A DNA stretch of 64,000 bases. Source: Pseudarthrobacter psychrotolerans. GTDB lineage: Bacteria > Actinomycetota > Actinomycetes > Actinomycetales > Micrococcaceae. Made by a program: the position numbers and the translations under genes. Each line of letters starts with the position of its first letter. The first letter of the stretch is position 1. A model generated the notes under the pieces. That model saw nothing but the letters and a program-made list of their open reading frames with translations. It searched no databases and was not told the DNA's origin. The DNA is taken from contig NZ_CP047898.1 in NCBI RefSeq assembly GCF_009911795.1, positions 1,240,001-1,304,000 on the forward strand, given 5' to 3'. Positions 9,199-19,154 of the stretch are shown here, in pieces.

Positions 9199-9282
9199 TC
9201 CCCCATGATAATCGCGCCGCTGCGCTGACAGGCGCGCGCCGCCGTCGTACTGTTGGCCCTAGGCAGACGAAAGGCGAGGACC

Positions 9283-10599
9283 ATGACAACGAAAAAAGGG
9301 GCAGCGTCGCTGCTGGCTAACGCACTGGGCATCGTTCTGGGCACGGCGGAGATACCCCTGCGCCTCCGGGCGTGGGACGGTTCCGAGGCGGGGCCGCCCG
9401 ACGCCCCGGTCCTCGAATTCAGGTCACGCCGCGCCCTGCGCCGGATCCTGTGGTCACCCGGGCAGCTCGGGCTCAGCCGAGCCTACGTCGCCGGGGACAT
9501 CGACGCCCCCGGCGACATTTTCGCTGCCTTCACAGCGCTCAGCTCGGTGGGGAAATTTTCCGAGCCCGGCCCCTTCCGGCCCCTGACCCCGCGTGAACTG
9601 GCCACGCTGGTCAGTACGGCCGTCCGGCTGGGCGCGCTTGGTCCCAACCCTGCTCCGCCGCCGGAGGAAGCAAAGGTCACCCGGAAGGGCCGGCTCCACA
9701 CCCGGCAGCGCGATGCCGCAGCCATCTCGCACCATTACGACGTCGGCAACGACTTTTACGCCCTCGTGCTGGGACCGTCGATGGTCTACTCGTGCGCGGT
9801 GTGGGCGGACGGACCCGGCGGCGGCGCCGCCGCCGGCCGAGGCCTTCCGGCCGGACTGGATGAGGCGCAACAGGCCAAGCTGGACCTCGTCTGCCGGAAG
9901 CTTGGCCTGCGGCCCGGGATGAGGGTCCTGGACGTGGGCTGCGGATGGGGCAGCTTCGCGTTGCACGCAGCGCAGCATTACGGAGTCACGGTGGTGGGCG
10001 TGACGCTCTCCTCCGAACAGGCCGTGCTGGCGCGCAAACGCGCCGCCGACGCGGGCCTGACCGAAAACATCGATATCCGGGTGCAGGATTACCGGGATAT
10101 CGGTGACGGACCGTTCGACGCCATCAGCTCCATCGGCATGTCCGAACACGTGGGCCGGGAACAGACACCCCACTACGTCGACGTGCTGCACGGATTGCTC
10201 CGTCCCGGCGGCCGGCTGCTCAACCACGCCATCTCTTGGAACGCCGGCCCCACCAAGCCGGACCCGGATTCGTTCATTCCGCGCTACGTCTTTCCGGACG
10301 GCGAGATGATCAGCCTGGGCGAGATGGTCGGCGCGTTGGAGACCGGCGGGTTCGAGGTGCTGGACGTGGACGCCCTGCGCCAGCACTATGCCCTGACCCT
10401 GCGGGCCTGGGTGCGCCGGCTGGAGGAGACCTGGGACGAAGCCGTCCGGCTCACCAGCCTGGGCCGGGCGCGCGTGTGGCGGCTCTATATGGCTTCAAGC
10501 GCCGTGGGCTTTGAAACCGGGATCACGGGCGTCAACCAGGTACTGGTCCAGCGTGCCGGCGGGGACGGGCCGCCGCTGCGCCGGACAGACTGGATCTGA
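9283..10599 (+). CDS. cfa: cyclopropane-fatty-acyl-phospholipid synthase family methyltransferase
   Basis: 438 aa. It has a lipid-binding N-terminal region and a C-terminal SAM-dependent methyltransferase (VLDVGCGWGSFALHA, about residue 215). The CFA signature SHHYDVGNDFYALVLG occurs near residue 150 and the segment with SIGMSEHVG near 285. It would add a methylene bridge, or methyl, to unsaturated membrane acyl chains. The start was chosen at the ATG after AAGGCGAGGACC rather than an upstream in-frame ATG at 9253. Followed by a bidirectional terminator. Confidence 0.88.
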   Translation: MTTKKGAASLLANALGIVLGTAEIPLRLRAWDGSEAGPPDAPVLEFRSRRALRRILWSPGQLGLSRAYVAGDIDAPGDIFAAFTALSSVGKFSEPGPFRPLTPRELATLVSTAVRLGALGPNPAPPPEEAKVTRKGRLHTRQRDAAAISHHYDVGNDFYALVLGPSMVYSCAVWADGPGGGAAAGRGLPAGLDEAQQAKLDLVCRKLGLRPGMRVLDVGCGWGSFALHAAQHYGVTVVGVTLSSEQAVLARKRAADAGLTENIDIRVQDYRDIGDGPFDAISSIGMSEHVGREQTPHYVDVLHGLLRPGGRLLNHAISWNAGPTKPDPDSFIPRYVFPDGEMISLGEMVGALETGGFEVLDVDALRQHYALTLRAWVRRLEETWDEAVRLTSLGRARVWRLYMASSAVGFETGITGVNQVLVQRAGGDGPPLRRTDWI

Positions 10600-10645
10600 G
10601 CTTTTGCTAATCGAGGGCCCACCGCTCCGGGACCCCTCAGGACAC

Positions 10646-10679
10646 AAAAAAAGCCGCCCGGCCGGGTGGCTCTTTTTTG
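10646..10679. terminator. bidirectional intrinsic terminator
   Basis: AGCCGCCCGG-CCGGGTGGCT stem flanked by A7 on the left and T6 on the right. It ends cfa from the left and tRNA-Ala from the right. Confidence 0.85.
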
Positions 10680-10696
10680 CGGACCAAGGTCCTGTT

Positions 10697-10772
10697 TGGT
10701 GGAGCTGAGGGGACTCGAACCCCTGACCCCCTGCATGCCATGCAGGTGCGCTACCAGCTGCGCCACAGCCCC
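10697..10772 (-). tRNA. tRNA-Ala (GGC anticodon), CCA encoded
   Basis: Full cloverleaf on the minus strand: acceptor GGGGCTG/CAGCTCC, anticodon loop ATGGCAT giving GGC, T-loop GTTCGAGTC. The 3' CCA is encoded in the DNA. Its body is identical to the second copy at 11055-11127. Confidence 0.95.
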
Positions 10773-11011
10773 AAACTTCTGTTCCCCAAGCGGTGCAGAC
10801 CGCCCGAAGCAACCTGATCAGCTTAATAGAAATCTTCGCGCGGCGCCAATCGGGAGCCCCGAGCCACAATTCATAGGCTTGTTCTCGGATCCGGACCTTC
10901 AAGGCCAGGTTCCGCGAGGACGTCCAGGACTCGCACGCCGGGGGCAGGTGTGTGCCCGAGACACACGGGCCCTGGAACAGGCATCCAGCAAGGAGGGTGG
11001 CCAGCGGGCAC

Positions 11012-11048
11012 AAAAAAATCCGCCGGAATCTTTCGATTCCGGCGGATT
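11012..11048 (-). terminator. intrinsic terminator downstream of the second tRNA-Ala
   Basis: Minus-strand 14-bp stem (AATCCGCCGGAATC, loop GAAA) ending in seven T residues, directly 3' of the tRNA at 11055. The 240 bp between here and 10773 hold no gene I can support; they should contain the promoter of the first tRNA-Ala. Confidence 0.9.
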
Positions 11049-11054
11049 ATCCGG

Positions 11055-11127
11055 TGGAGCTGAGGGGACTCGAACCCCTGACCCCCTGCATGCCATGCAG
11101 GTGCGCTACCAGCTGCGCCACAGCCCC
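11055..11127 (-). tRNA. tRNA-Ala (GGC anticodon), CCA not encoded
   Basis: Same 73-nt body as the tRNA at 10697, with discriminator A followed by CCG rather than CCA, so CCA must be added enzymatically. Immediately followed by its own terminator. Confidence 0.95.
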
Positions 11128-11227
11128 GGACCTTCGTTACTCCGCGGTCTCCCCGGAGCAACTCAAATATCTTAGACCAGCTTTTCCGAAAATTCCAAAT
11201 CGGGCATATTCGGGCCGGCAAGGCCTG

Positions 11228-11629
11228 CTATTCGGCGTCGGAAGCCGCCGTCGCCTTGGCTGAAGCGTCGTCCCCGAGCTGCAGGTCAACTACCGGGCAG
11301 TCCTTCCACAGGCGCTCCAGGGCGTAGAAAACGCGGTCCTCTTCATGCTGGACGTGGATGACGATGTCCGAGTAATCCAGCAGTACCCAGCGACCGCCGG
11401 AGCGGCCTTCGCGGCGTACCGGACGGAGGTCCTGCTTGGAAAGCTCTTCTTCGATGCCGTCAACGATGGCGTTGACCTGGCGCTCGCTCGGCGCGGATGC
11501 GATGAGGAAGACGTCTGCCAAGGCCAGGCGTTCGCTGACATCAAGCGCCACGATGTCGTGGGCAATCTTGTCTGCGGCTGCCTTGGCGGCTTGGCGGGCA
11601 ATGGCTATGGATGAATCTGATGCAGTCAT
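11228..11629 (-). CDS. rsfS: ribosome silencing factor RsfS (Iojap)
   Basis: 133 aa. Iojap/RsfS signature seen at LADVFLIASAPSERQVNAI and GRWVLLDYSDIVIHV. It binds ribosomal protein L14 and blocks subunit joining under starvation. The ATG at 11629 follows AAGGAG at good spacing. It lies downstream of nadD and a tail-anchored protein gene in the same direction, the usual actinobacterial nadD-...-rsfS order. Confidence 0.95.
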   Translation of the reverse strand: MTASDSSIAIARQAAKAAADKIAHDIVALDVSERLALADVFLIASAPSERQVNAIVDGIEEELSKQDLRPVRREGRSGGRWVLLDYSDIVIHVQHEEDRVFYALERLWKDCPVVDLQLGDDASAKATAASDAE

Positions 11630-11676
11630 GGGACTCCTTGTAGTTTTCTAAAGCTTCGTAAGAGGGCGTGGCCTGG

Positions 11677-13020
11677 TCAGCTGGAGATGCCGCTGACAAT
11701 GAGGATGACGCCGGAAATAAGTGCCACGATCCCAAAAGCCAGGACGAGGACCTGAATGAGCCTGAGCCGCTTTGCGCGGGCCAGGCCTGCCGTCGCCGCA
11801 TCCAGCGGCTCCAACCCATGCGCTGACCGGGCCGGGATACGCGGCAGGTCATCGAACAGATCGTCCGGCTCCCCCAGCGGCACATCGGCCACAACCGGCC
11901 GGACCGGGACGACGCGTCTCGGTTCCGCGGCTGCCCTGGCAGCAGCTTCCGCACGGGCGATCACCCGGGAACGTCCCGAAGCGGCTGGCTGCGCAGAACC
12001 ACCGGCCGGCGCCTTTGACGTCGTGGACGGCCGGCGGCCCTTGCCGCCAGGCCTGACCTTGGATCCGGGCTGGGTCACCACCGGCACATAGGAAGTGGCC
12101 GGGGGTTTCATCACAGGACGGTCGACGCCGGGCACCTGCACGAATTCCAGCGGCGTCACCATCGCCAGGTTGTCGGCGGTGGCCGGTCCAGTCTGGGGAG
12201 CGGACTGGGTGGCCACGATCTGCGTATTGGCAGCCTGCAAGGGTCCCGATACTGGCTGTGCAGGGACTCCCTGCGCCGCAGGTGCGGCCTGCTCGGCCAG
12301 CTTCTGCTTGGCCATCGCCCGACGGTTGAGCACCGCCGCACGCTCAGCCAAGGCAATCTGTTCCGCAAGGATGTCCGGATCCACCGCTTCAGGGTCCAGG
12401 GAGGCGATGTGCTCCATCTTGGCCAATTGGTTCCTGGCCTGCTCGGCAATGAGTGTGCGGGCCGCAAGTGCCTGCTCCACGCTCATGCCGTCCGGAACGC
12501 CCTTGGCATTGGCCGGAACAGCCGCCTGGGTCTTTTCGGATACGGCGGTGCCGTGGCCCGGCTTCGTTGGTACCGGCTTGGCCTGGCCCGGATTTGCTTG
12601 GCCTGATTTGGCCGTGGCCGGTTTGGCCGTACCCGGTTTGGGTTGGCTCGGCGCAGGTTGGCCGGGCAGGGGCTGACCCATGGGGGCGGCAATGATGGGA
12701 TTGGCCGACGTGACGGCCTGTTCCTTCAACTGCTGGAGCCGTAACTGCCTGCGGGTCGGAGGGCCGCCGGCGGAAAGCTGGCCCTCCTTCTCCTCAAGTT
12801 CCTTGATGGCACGCAACGCCGCACGGTCGCGGGCACGGATCTGCGAGGACCGCTGCGCCTGGGACTGCTCGGGGACGGAATCCACCGGGGCGTCACCCGC
12901 GCGCCGTTGTTTTGAGGCAGGCGAAACCTGGCCCGGGACGGTTGACCCGGAAGCCGTGTTCTCATCTCTGGCCTGCCGCAGTTCGCGGCGGCTGCGGACG
13001 GGGGGCTGTTCCTGACTCAT
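11677..13020 (-). CDS. tail-anchored hypothetical protein with low-complexity linker
   Basis: 447 aa with no recognised enzyme domain. Residues 1-20 are basic (RSRRELRQARDE); residues about 115-170 are a Pro/Ala/Lys/Gln-rich linker with AKPATAK and QAKPVPTKPG type repeats; an alanine-rich helical stretch follows; the last 25 residues form a single membrane helix (VLVLAFGIVALISGVILIV). Probably cytoplasmic with a C-terminal anchor. The start at 13020 was chosen because it lies 7 bp after the nadD stop; an ATG at 13071 would overlap nadD by 44 bp. Its position between nadD and rsfS is typical of Arthrobacter. Function unknown. Confidence 0.72.
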   Translation of the reverse strand: MSQEQPPVRSRRELRQARDENTASGSTVPGQVSPASKQRRAGDAPVDSVPEQSQAQRSSQIRARDRAALRAIKELEEKEGQLSAGGPPTRRQLRLQQLKEQAVTSANPIIAAPMGQPLPGQPAPSQPKPGTAKPATAKSGQANPGQAKPVPTKPGHGTAVSEKTQAAVPANAKGVPDGMSVEQALAARTLIAEQARNQLAKMEHIASLDPEAVDPDILAEQIALAERAAVLNRRAMAKQKLAEQAAPAAQGVPAQPVSGPLQAANTQIVATQSAPQTGPATADNLAMVTPLEFVQVPGVDRPVMKPPATSYVPVVTQPGSKVRPGGKGRRPSTTSKAPAGGSAQPAASGRSRVIARAEAAARAAAEPRRVVPVRPVVADVPLGEPDDLFDDLPRIPARSAHGLEPLDAATAGLARAKRLRLIQVLVLAFGIVALISGVILIVSGISS

Positions 13021-13027
13021 TGGGGAC

Positions 13028-13645
13028 TCATTCAGTACTGGGTGGCTCGTCTGTTGCGGTAGTTCGGACATCCTGGGGATCTGATCCCTCGGCGTACAGA
13101 CCATATTTGGCGATATATTGGACCACCCCGTCCGGCACGAGGTACCAGACGGGATTGTTCCCGGCTACACGCACACGGCAGTCCGTGGACGAGATGGCCA
13201 TGGCGGGCACCTCAAGGAGGCTGACGTCTTTGCGGCCCATGCCATCAAGCACATGTCCCGGCCGTGTTACGCCGACAAAATGGGCCAGGGACCACAGCTC
13301 ATCGATGTCCTTCCAGGACAGGATCTGCGCCAGGGCATCCGCACCGGTGATGAAGAACAGATCCGCATCCGGACGCTGGGTCCGGAGATCCCGCAAGGTA
13401 TCAATGGTATACGTGGGACCGGGCCGGTCGACATCCACCCTGCTGACGGTGAACCGGGGGTTCGAGGCCGTGGCGATCACCGTCATAAGGTAGCGGTGCT
13501 CAGGCTCGCTGACCTGCTTGTGGGATTTCTGCCACGGCTGTCCCGTAGGGACAAAGACCACTTCATCCAGGCCGAACTTGGCGGCCACCTCGCTGGCTGC
13601 AACAAGGTGGCCGTGGTGGATGGGATCAAACGTCCCACCCATCAC
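13028..13645 (-). CDS. nadD: nicotinate-nucleotide adenylyltransferase
   Basis: 205 aa nucleotidyltransferase that makes nicotinate adenine dinucleotide in NAD synthesis. The (T/H)xGH signature is [12 protein letters not shown] at residues 3-14 and the second motif is SSTDCRVRV near residue 170. The start is the GTG at 13645 (or the next ATG at 13642); the frame is open upstream through residues ending [11 protein letters not shown], so a longer N-terminus is possible but has no ATG or clear ribosome-binding site. Confidence 0.93.
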   Translation of the reverse strand: MMGGTFDPIHHGHLVAASEVAAKFGLDEVVFVPTGQPWQKSHKQVSEPEHRYLMTVIATASNPRFTVSRVDVDRPGPTYTIDTLRDLRTQRPDADLFFITGADALAQILSWKDIDELWSLAHFVGVTRPGHVLDGMGRKDVSLLEVPAMAISSTDCRVRVAGNNPVWYLVPDGVVQYIAKYGLYAEGSDPQDVRTTATDEPPSTE

Positions 13646-13697
13646 GCCCAGCCGCAGCCGCCCCTGCGCACCGTCACGGTGCAGAACACGCGAAATG

Positions 13698-13928
13698 TCA
13701 GTGGCCTTGGCCGTGGTCGTGCTTGTTGGGGTGCTGGCGGTGCGGATCGGCGTGCTCTTCCGTTACGGTGTGGCGATTGCCCAGGTTGGAATAGGACCAC
13801 GTAACGAACATCAAAACCAGCAGGATGGAGAAAATGGATACGCCGAAGACCCACGGCTCAGCCCAGATCGGAGCGGGTGCGTGTTCTCCGCCTTCGGCAA
13901 CGGTCATGGCAATCTGCTGGAGCAGCAT
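13698..13928 (-). CDS. small single-pass membrane protein with His-rich tail
   Basis: 76 aa. One transmembrane helix at about residues 27-45 ([19 protein letters not shown]); the C-terminal 20 residues contain seven histidines ([11 protein letters not shown] at the end). Conserved position upstream of nadD in Arthrobacter relatives is my inference. The tail could bind metal; there is no direct evidence. Confidence 0.65.
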   Translation of the reverse strand: MLLQQIAMTVAEGGEHAPAPIWAEPWVFGVSIFSILLVLMFVTWSYSNLGNRHTVTEEHADPHRQHPNKHDHGQGH

Positions 13929-14003
13929 TTTCTCCCCTAAGGTTCAAGGATGTGGCAGCGGATTGTCCCGCCGTTCCGGACTTCTCTCTATAATACCGCG
14001 TTG

Positions 14004-15356
14004 CTACCCGCGGACCTGGCCCTCGCCCTGCACGATCCATTTGGTCGTAGTGAGCTCAGTCAGTCCCATGGGGCCGCGGGCGTGCAGCTTCTGCGTGGAG
14101 ATGCCAACCTCTGCACCCAGGCCGAGCTCGCCGCCGTCGGTAAACCGCGTGGATGCGTTGACGATGACCGCGGCCGAGTCAACCTCGGCAATGAACCGCT
14201 CAGCGTTGGCGAGGTTGTTGGTGAGGATCGCCTCGGTGTGGCCGGTGGACCAGGTCCGGATGTGCTTGACGGCGTCATCCAGGCTGTCCACCATGGCCAC
14301 GGCGAGGTCCAGGTCCATGTACTCGGTTCCCCAGTCCTCATCCGTTGCCGGCTCGGTCTCAATAGAGGACGGCAGGGCAGCCCGGATGCGCTCGTCGGCG
14401 TGGAGGGTGACGCCGGCACCGCGCAGCGCGGCGGCGACGGCGGGCAGCACCGTGGACCGCGAATGGACCAGCAGGGTCTCCACGGTGTTGCAGACACTGG
14501 GCCGCTGGGTCTTGGAGTTCAGCAGGATCTCCACCGCCATTTCCTCGCTGGCAGATTCGTCAATGAAGATATGCACGTTGCCCTCGCCGGTCTCGATGAC
14601 CGGCACGGCGGCGTTCAACACCACGGATTGGATCAGATCCCGGCCTCCGCGCGGGATCAGGACATCAACGCGCCCGCGGGCCCGCATCAGGGCGTTTGCG
14701 CCTTCCCTGCCGTACTGGTCCACTGTCTGCACGGCATCGGCGGGCAGCCCGACGGAGTCCAGGGCCTCGCGGAGTATCTGGACCAGGGCTTCGTTGGTAA
14801 AGGCCGCAGCAGTACCGCCGCGGAGGATGACGGCATTGCCGCTCTTGAGCGCCAGGCCGGCGATATCCACAGTGACGTTGGGCCTTGCCTCGTAAATGGC
14901 TGCGACGACGCCCAAGGGAACGTTCACCTGGCGCAGGCGGAGGCCGTTAGGGAGGGTCTGGCCGCGGACCACGTTGCCCACCGGATCGGGCAGGTTGGCC
15001 AGGTTCTCCAGGGCGTCAACCAGCCCGGTAATACGCGCATCGCTCAGTGTCAGCCGGTCCAGCAAGGCCGCGGACGTGCCGTTGGCCTTGCCTGCGGCAA
15101 CATCCTTGGCGTTGGCGGCCAGGATCTGTTCCTTCCGGTCCAGCAGTGCAGCACCGATTGCCCGGAGGCCACTGTCCTTCAAAGCGCGGTTGGCCCCGGA
15201 CATCTGGCGGGCAGCCTGCCGTGAGCGGTCAGCGATGGCGTGGACGGCTGCCTCAACCTCCGCCGGAGTGGTGGTACTCCCCTTTTCCGGCCCGGAAGGA
15301 ACCGCATTCGAATCGTTGAAATTGCCAGGGGCTTGGGAAATCAGTGCCTCAGTCAT
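14004..15356 (-). CDS. proA: gamma-glutamyl phosphate reductase
   Basis: 450 aa aldehyde-dehydrogenase-fold enzyme reducing glutamyl-5-phosphate to glutamate semialdehyde, the second step of proline synthesis. The catalytic cysteine lies in KTQRPSVCNTVETLLVH (about residue 288). An extra 20-residue N-terminus precedes the usual core. It lies 26 bp downstream of proB, which makes its substrate. Confidence 0.95.
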   Translation of the reverse strand: MTEALISQAPGNFNDSNAVPSGPEKGSTTTPAEVEAAVHAIADRSRQAARQMSGANRALKDSGLRAIGAALLDRKEQILAANAKDVAAGKANGTSAALLDRLTLSDARITGLVDALENLANLPDPVGNVVRGQTLPNGLRLRQVNVPLGVVAAIYEARPNVTVDIAGLALKSGNAVILRGGTAAAFTNEALVQILREALDSVGLPADAVQTVDQYGREGANALMRARGRVDVLIPRGGRDLIQSVVLNAAVPVIETGEGNVHIFIDESASEEMAVEILLNSKTQRPSVCNTVETLLVHSRSTVLPAVAAALRGAGVTLHADERIRAALPSSIETEPATDEDWGTEYMDLDLAVAMVDSLDDAVKHIRTWSTGHTEAILTNNLANAERFIAEVDSAAVIVNASTRFTDGGELGLGAEVGISTQKLHARGPMGLTELTTTKWIVQGEGQVRG

Positions 15357-15382
15357 CCTTCAAGTCTAGGCGAGCGGACCGC

Positions 15383-16531
15383 TCAGACCAGAACCAGGTC
15401 GTCGATATGGACAACCTCACGGTCGAATCCGCGGCCCAGGGACTCGCCCAGTTCCACTGTGGAGCGGCCCAGCATCTGGGGAAGCTCTTCGGAAGAGTAA
15501 TTAACCAAACCGCGCGCGATGACGGTACCGTCGCCGGCCACCATCTCGACGGCGTCGCCGGCTTCGAAGGTGCCGTCCACCGATGAAATTCCGGCAGGGA
15601 GCAGCGAGTAGCGATTGTCCCGCACAGCATGCACGGCGCCGTCGTCAAGAAAGAGCCGGCCCTGGACATGCGCCAGGTGCGCGAGCCACATCATCCGCAC
15701 GGACTTCCGGCCACTGTTGACGGTGAACCAGGTGCCCACGTCCTCACCGGCCAGGGCGGCTGCGGCATTGGCGGTGGAGGTGACCAGCGCCGGGATGCCG
15801 GAATCGGCGGCCATGATGGCAGCCTCGACTTTAGTCTGCATTCCGCCGGTGCCTACGCCTGCCTTACCCGGCTTCCCGATGGTCACTGCCTCAAGATCTT
15901 CGGGGCCGTCCACCTGGGAGATGCGCTTGGCGCCCTTGGCGGGCGGGCCGTCGTATATCGAGTCGACGTCGGAAAGCAGCAACAGGGCATCGGCGCGGAC
16001 CAGATGGGCCACGAGCGCTGAGAGCCTGTCGTTGTCACCGAAACGGATCTTGTGCGTGGCGACCGTGTCGTTTTCATTGACCACCGGCACCACGCCGAGG
16101 TTGAGGAGGCGGTTCAGTGCACGGAACGCGTTCGTGTGGTGGCTGCGACGCATAAGGTCATCTGCAGTCAGCAGCACCTGGCTGACGGTGACGCCATGGG
16201 CGCCGAACGCGTGCGTGTAGCGTGCCATGAGCAGGCCCTGGCCCACGCTGGCGGCGGCCTGCTGGGTCGCGAGGTCACGGGGACGCTTCACCAGGCCGAG
16301 GGGCGCAAGCCCTGCGGAAATGGCTCCCGAAGAAACCAGGATAATTTCCGTACCGGCGTTATGTTTGGCGGCCAGGACATCTGAGAGGGCGGTCAGGGAC
16401 TCTTCCGAGATGCCGCCCTTGATGCTGGTCAGCGACGACGACCCTACTTTGACAACGATCCGGCGGGCCCGGGCGAGCACACTGCGGTCGTCTTTGGGTT
16501 CCTCGATGATTACTGCGGACTTTTCGGTCAT
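15383..16531 (-). CDS. proB: glutamate 5-kinase
   Basis: 382 aa. N-terminal amino-acid kinase domain (RIVVKVGSSSL near residue 25; GTGGMQTKVEAA near 223) and C-terminal PUA domain (residues about 285-370). Phosphorylates glutamate, committing it to proline. I chose the ATG at 16531 (GAGG 8 nt upstream, 10 bp after the obg stop); an ATG at 16552 overlapping obg is possible but has a poorly spaced ribosome site. Upstream in-frame codons lie inside obg. Confidence 0.93.
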   Translation of the reverse strand: MTEKSAVIIEEPKDDRSVLARARRIVVKVGSSSLTSIKGGISEESLTALSDVLAAKHNAGTEIILVSSGAISAGLAPLGLVKRPRDLATQQAAASVGQGLLMARYTHAFGAHGVTVSQVLLTADDLMRRSHHTNAFRALNRLLNLGVVPVVNENDTVATHKIRFGDNDRLSALVAHLVRADALLLLSDVDSIYDGPPAKGAKRISQVDGPEDLEAVTIGKPGKAGVGTGGMQTKVEAAIMAADSGIPALVTSTANAAAALAGEDVGTWFTVNSGRKSVRMMWLAHLAHVQGRLFLDDGAVHAVRDNRYSLLPAGISSVDGTFEAGDAVEMVAGDGTVIARGLVNYSSEELPQMLGRSTVELGESLGRGFDREVVHIDDLVLV

Positions 16532-16541
16532 TTCAGTGGCC

Positions 16542-18191
<1,650 letters not shown>

Positions 18192-18247
18192 TTAAAAGAA
18201 TAGTGGAGCGGACCAAATGGCCCGCTCCACCGTTTCAGAACTATTTG

Positions 18248-18511
18248 TTACTCTGCAGCTGCAGCAGCAACGATGTTGACTACGCGGCGACCGCGGCGGG
18301 TACCGAACTGGACGGCTCCCGGAGCCAGTGCGAACAGTGTGTCGTCGCCGCCACGGCCAACGCCGGCGCCCGGGTGGAAGTGGGTGCCACGCTGGCGGAC
18401 GATGATCTCCCCTGCGGAAACTACCTGGCCGCCGAAGCGCTTGACGCCGAGGTACTGGGCGTTGGAGTCACGACCGTTGCGAGTGGAACTCGCGCCTTTT
18501 TTATGTGCCAT
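18248..18511 (-). CDS. rpmA: 50S ribosomal protein L27
   Basis: 87 aa; starts [20 protein letters not shown], the standard L27 N-terminus reaching towards the peptidyl-transferase centre. It lies 62 bp after rplU in the same transcript. Confidence 0.97.
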   Translation of the reverse strand: MAHKKGASSTRNGRDSNAQYLGVKRFGGQVVSAGEIIVRQRGTHFHPGAGVGRGGDDTLFALAPGAVQFGTRRGRRVVNIVAAAAAE

Positions 18512-18573
18512 TTGAAATGCCTGCCTTTAAAATTCTGGGGAATCTGCTGAAGAACCTGAACAGTAACGAAGAG

Positions 18574-18882
18574 TTACTTGATACCCGTGATCTTGACCTT
18601 GGTCAATTCCTGACGGTGACCCTGGCGCTTCTTGTAACCGGTCTTGTTCTTGAACTTCTGGATGACGATCTTCGGACCACGGAGGTCTTCGAGGATCTCA
18701 GCCGTAACCGTTACCTTGGCCAGGTCCGCAGCAGCAGAGGTGACTTTGTCACCGTCTACCAGGAGCAGTGCGGGCAACTCAAAAGTGCTGCCGGCTCCAC
18801 CGGGGACGCGGTTCAGGGTAACGAAGTCTCCAACGGAAACCTTCTCTTGGCGGCCGCCTGCGCGGACAATCGCGTACACCAC
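18574..18882 (-). CDS. rplU: 50S ribosomal protein L21
   Basis: 102 aa from GTG-GTG-TAC ([14 protein letters not shown]), the usual L21 start. A GTG at 18894 would add four residues (MSSQ) and is an alternative. The C-terminus [17 protein letters not shown] carries the KxxGHRQ signature. First gene of the rplU-rpmA-obg-proBA run. Confidence 0.96.
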   Translation of the reverse strand: MVYAIVRAGGRQEKVSVGDFVTLNRVPGGAGSTFELPALLLVDGDKVTSAAADLAKVTVTAEILEDLRGPKIVIQKFKNKTGYKKRQGHRQELTKVKITGIK

Positions 18883-19015
18883 TTGGGAACTCACTTCTCT
18901 CGACGTTTATTACTAAATTTGCGTGCTGAACCCGATTCCATAATTGGCTGGGTTCTCGCTGTGCCTCAACGCCGTGGGGTCGTAACCCAAGTGTTGGCGT
19001 AAGCACCGAAGATCT

Positions 19016-19045
19016 AGAATACGCTAATTTTGCCTTCGGCCGCAA
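19016..19045 (-). promoter_or_regulatory. candidate promoter for the rplU operon
   Basis: On the minus strand TTGCGG, an 18-bp spacer, then TATTCT. This would start transcription about 125 nt upstream of rplU. Matches sigma70-type consensus only moderately. Confidence 0.35.
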
Positions 19046-19154
19046 ATGAGGCTGGTTACGGTCGGTTGTCTGTGATAGGACCCACAAGCAGGTACTGCAC
19101 TGACAATCCAAAACCGTGCCTGACTATCGTACAGGCCACACGGACCCCAAACTG

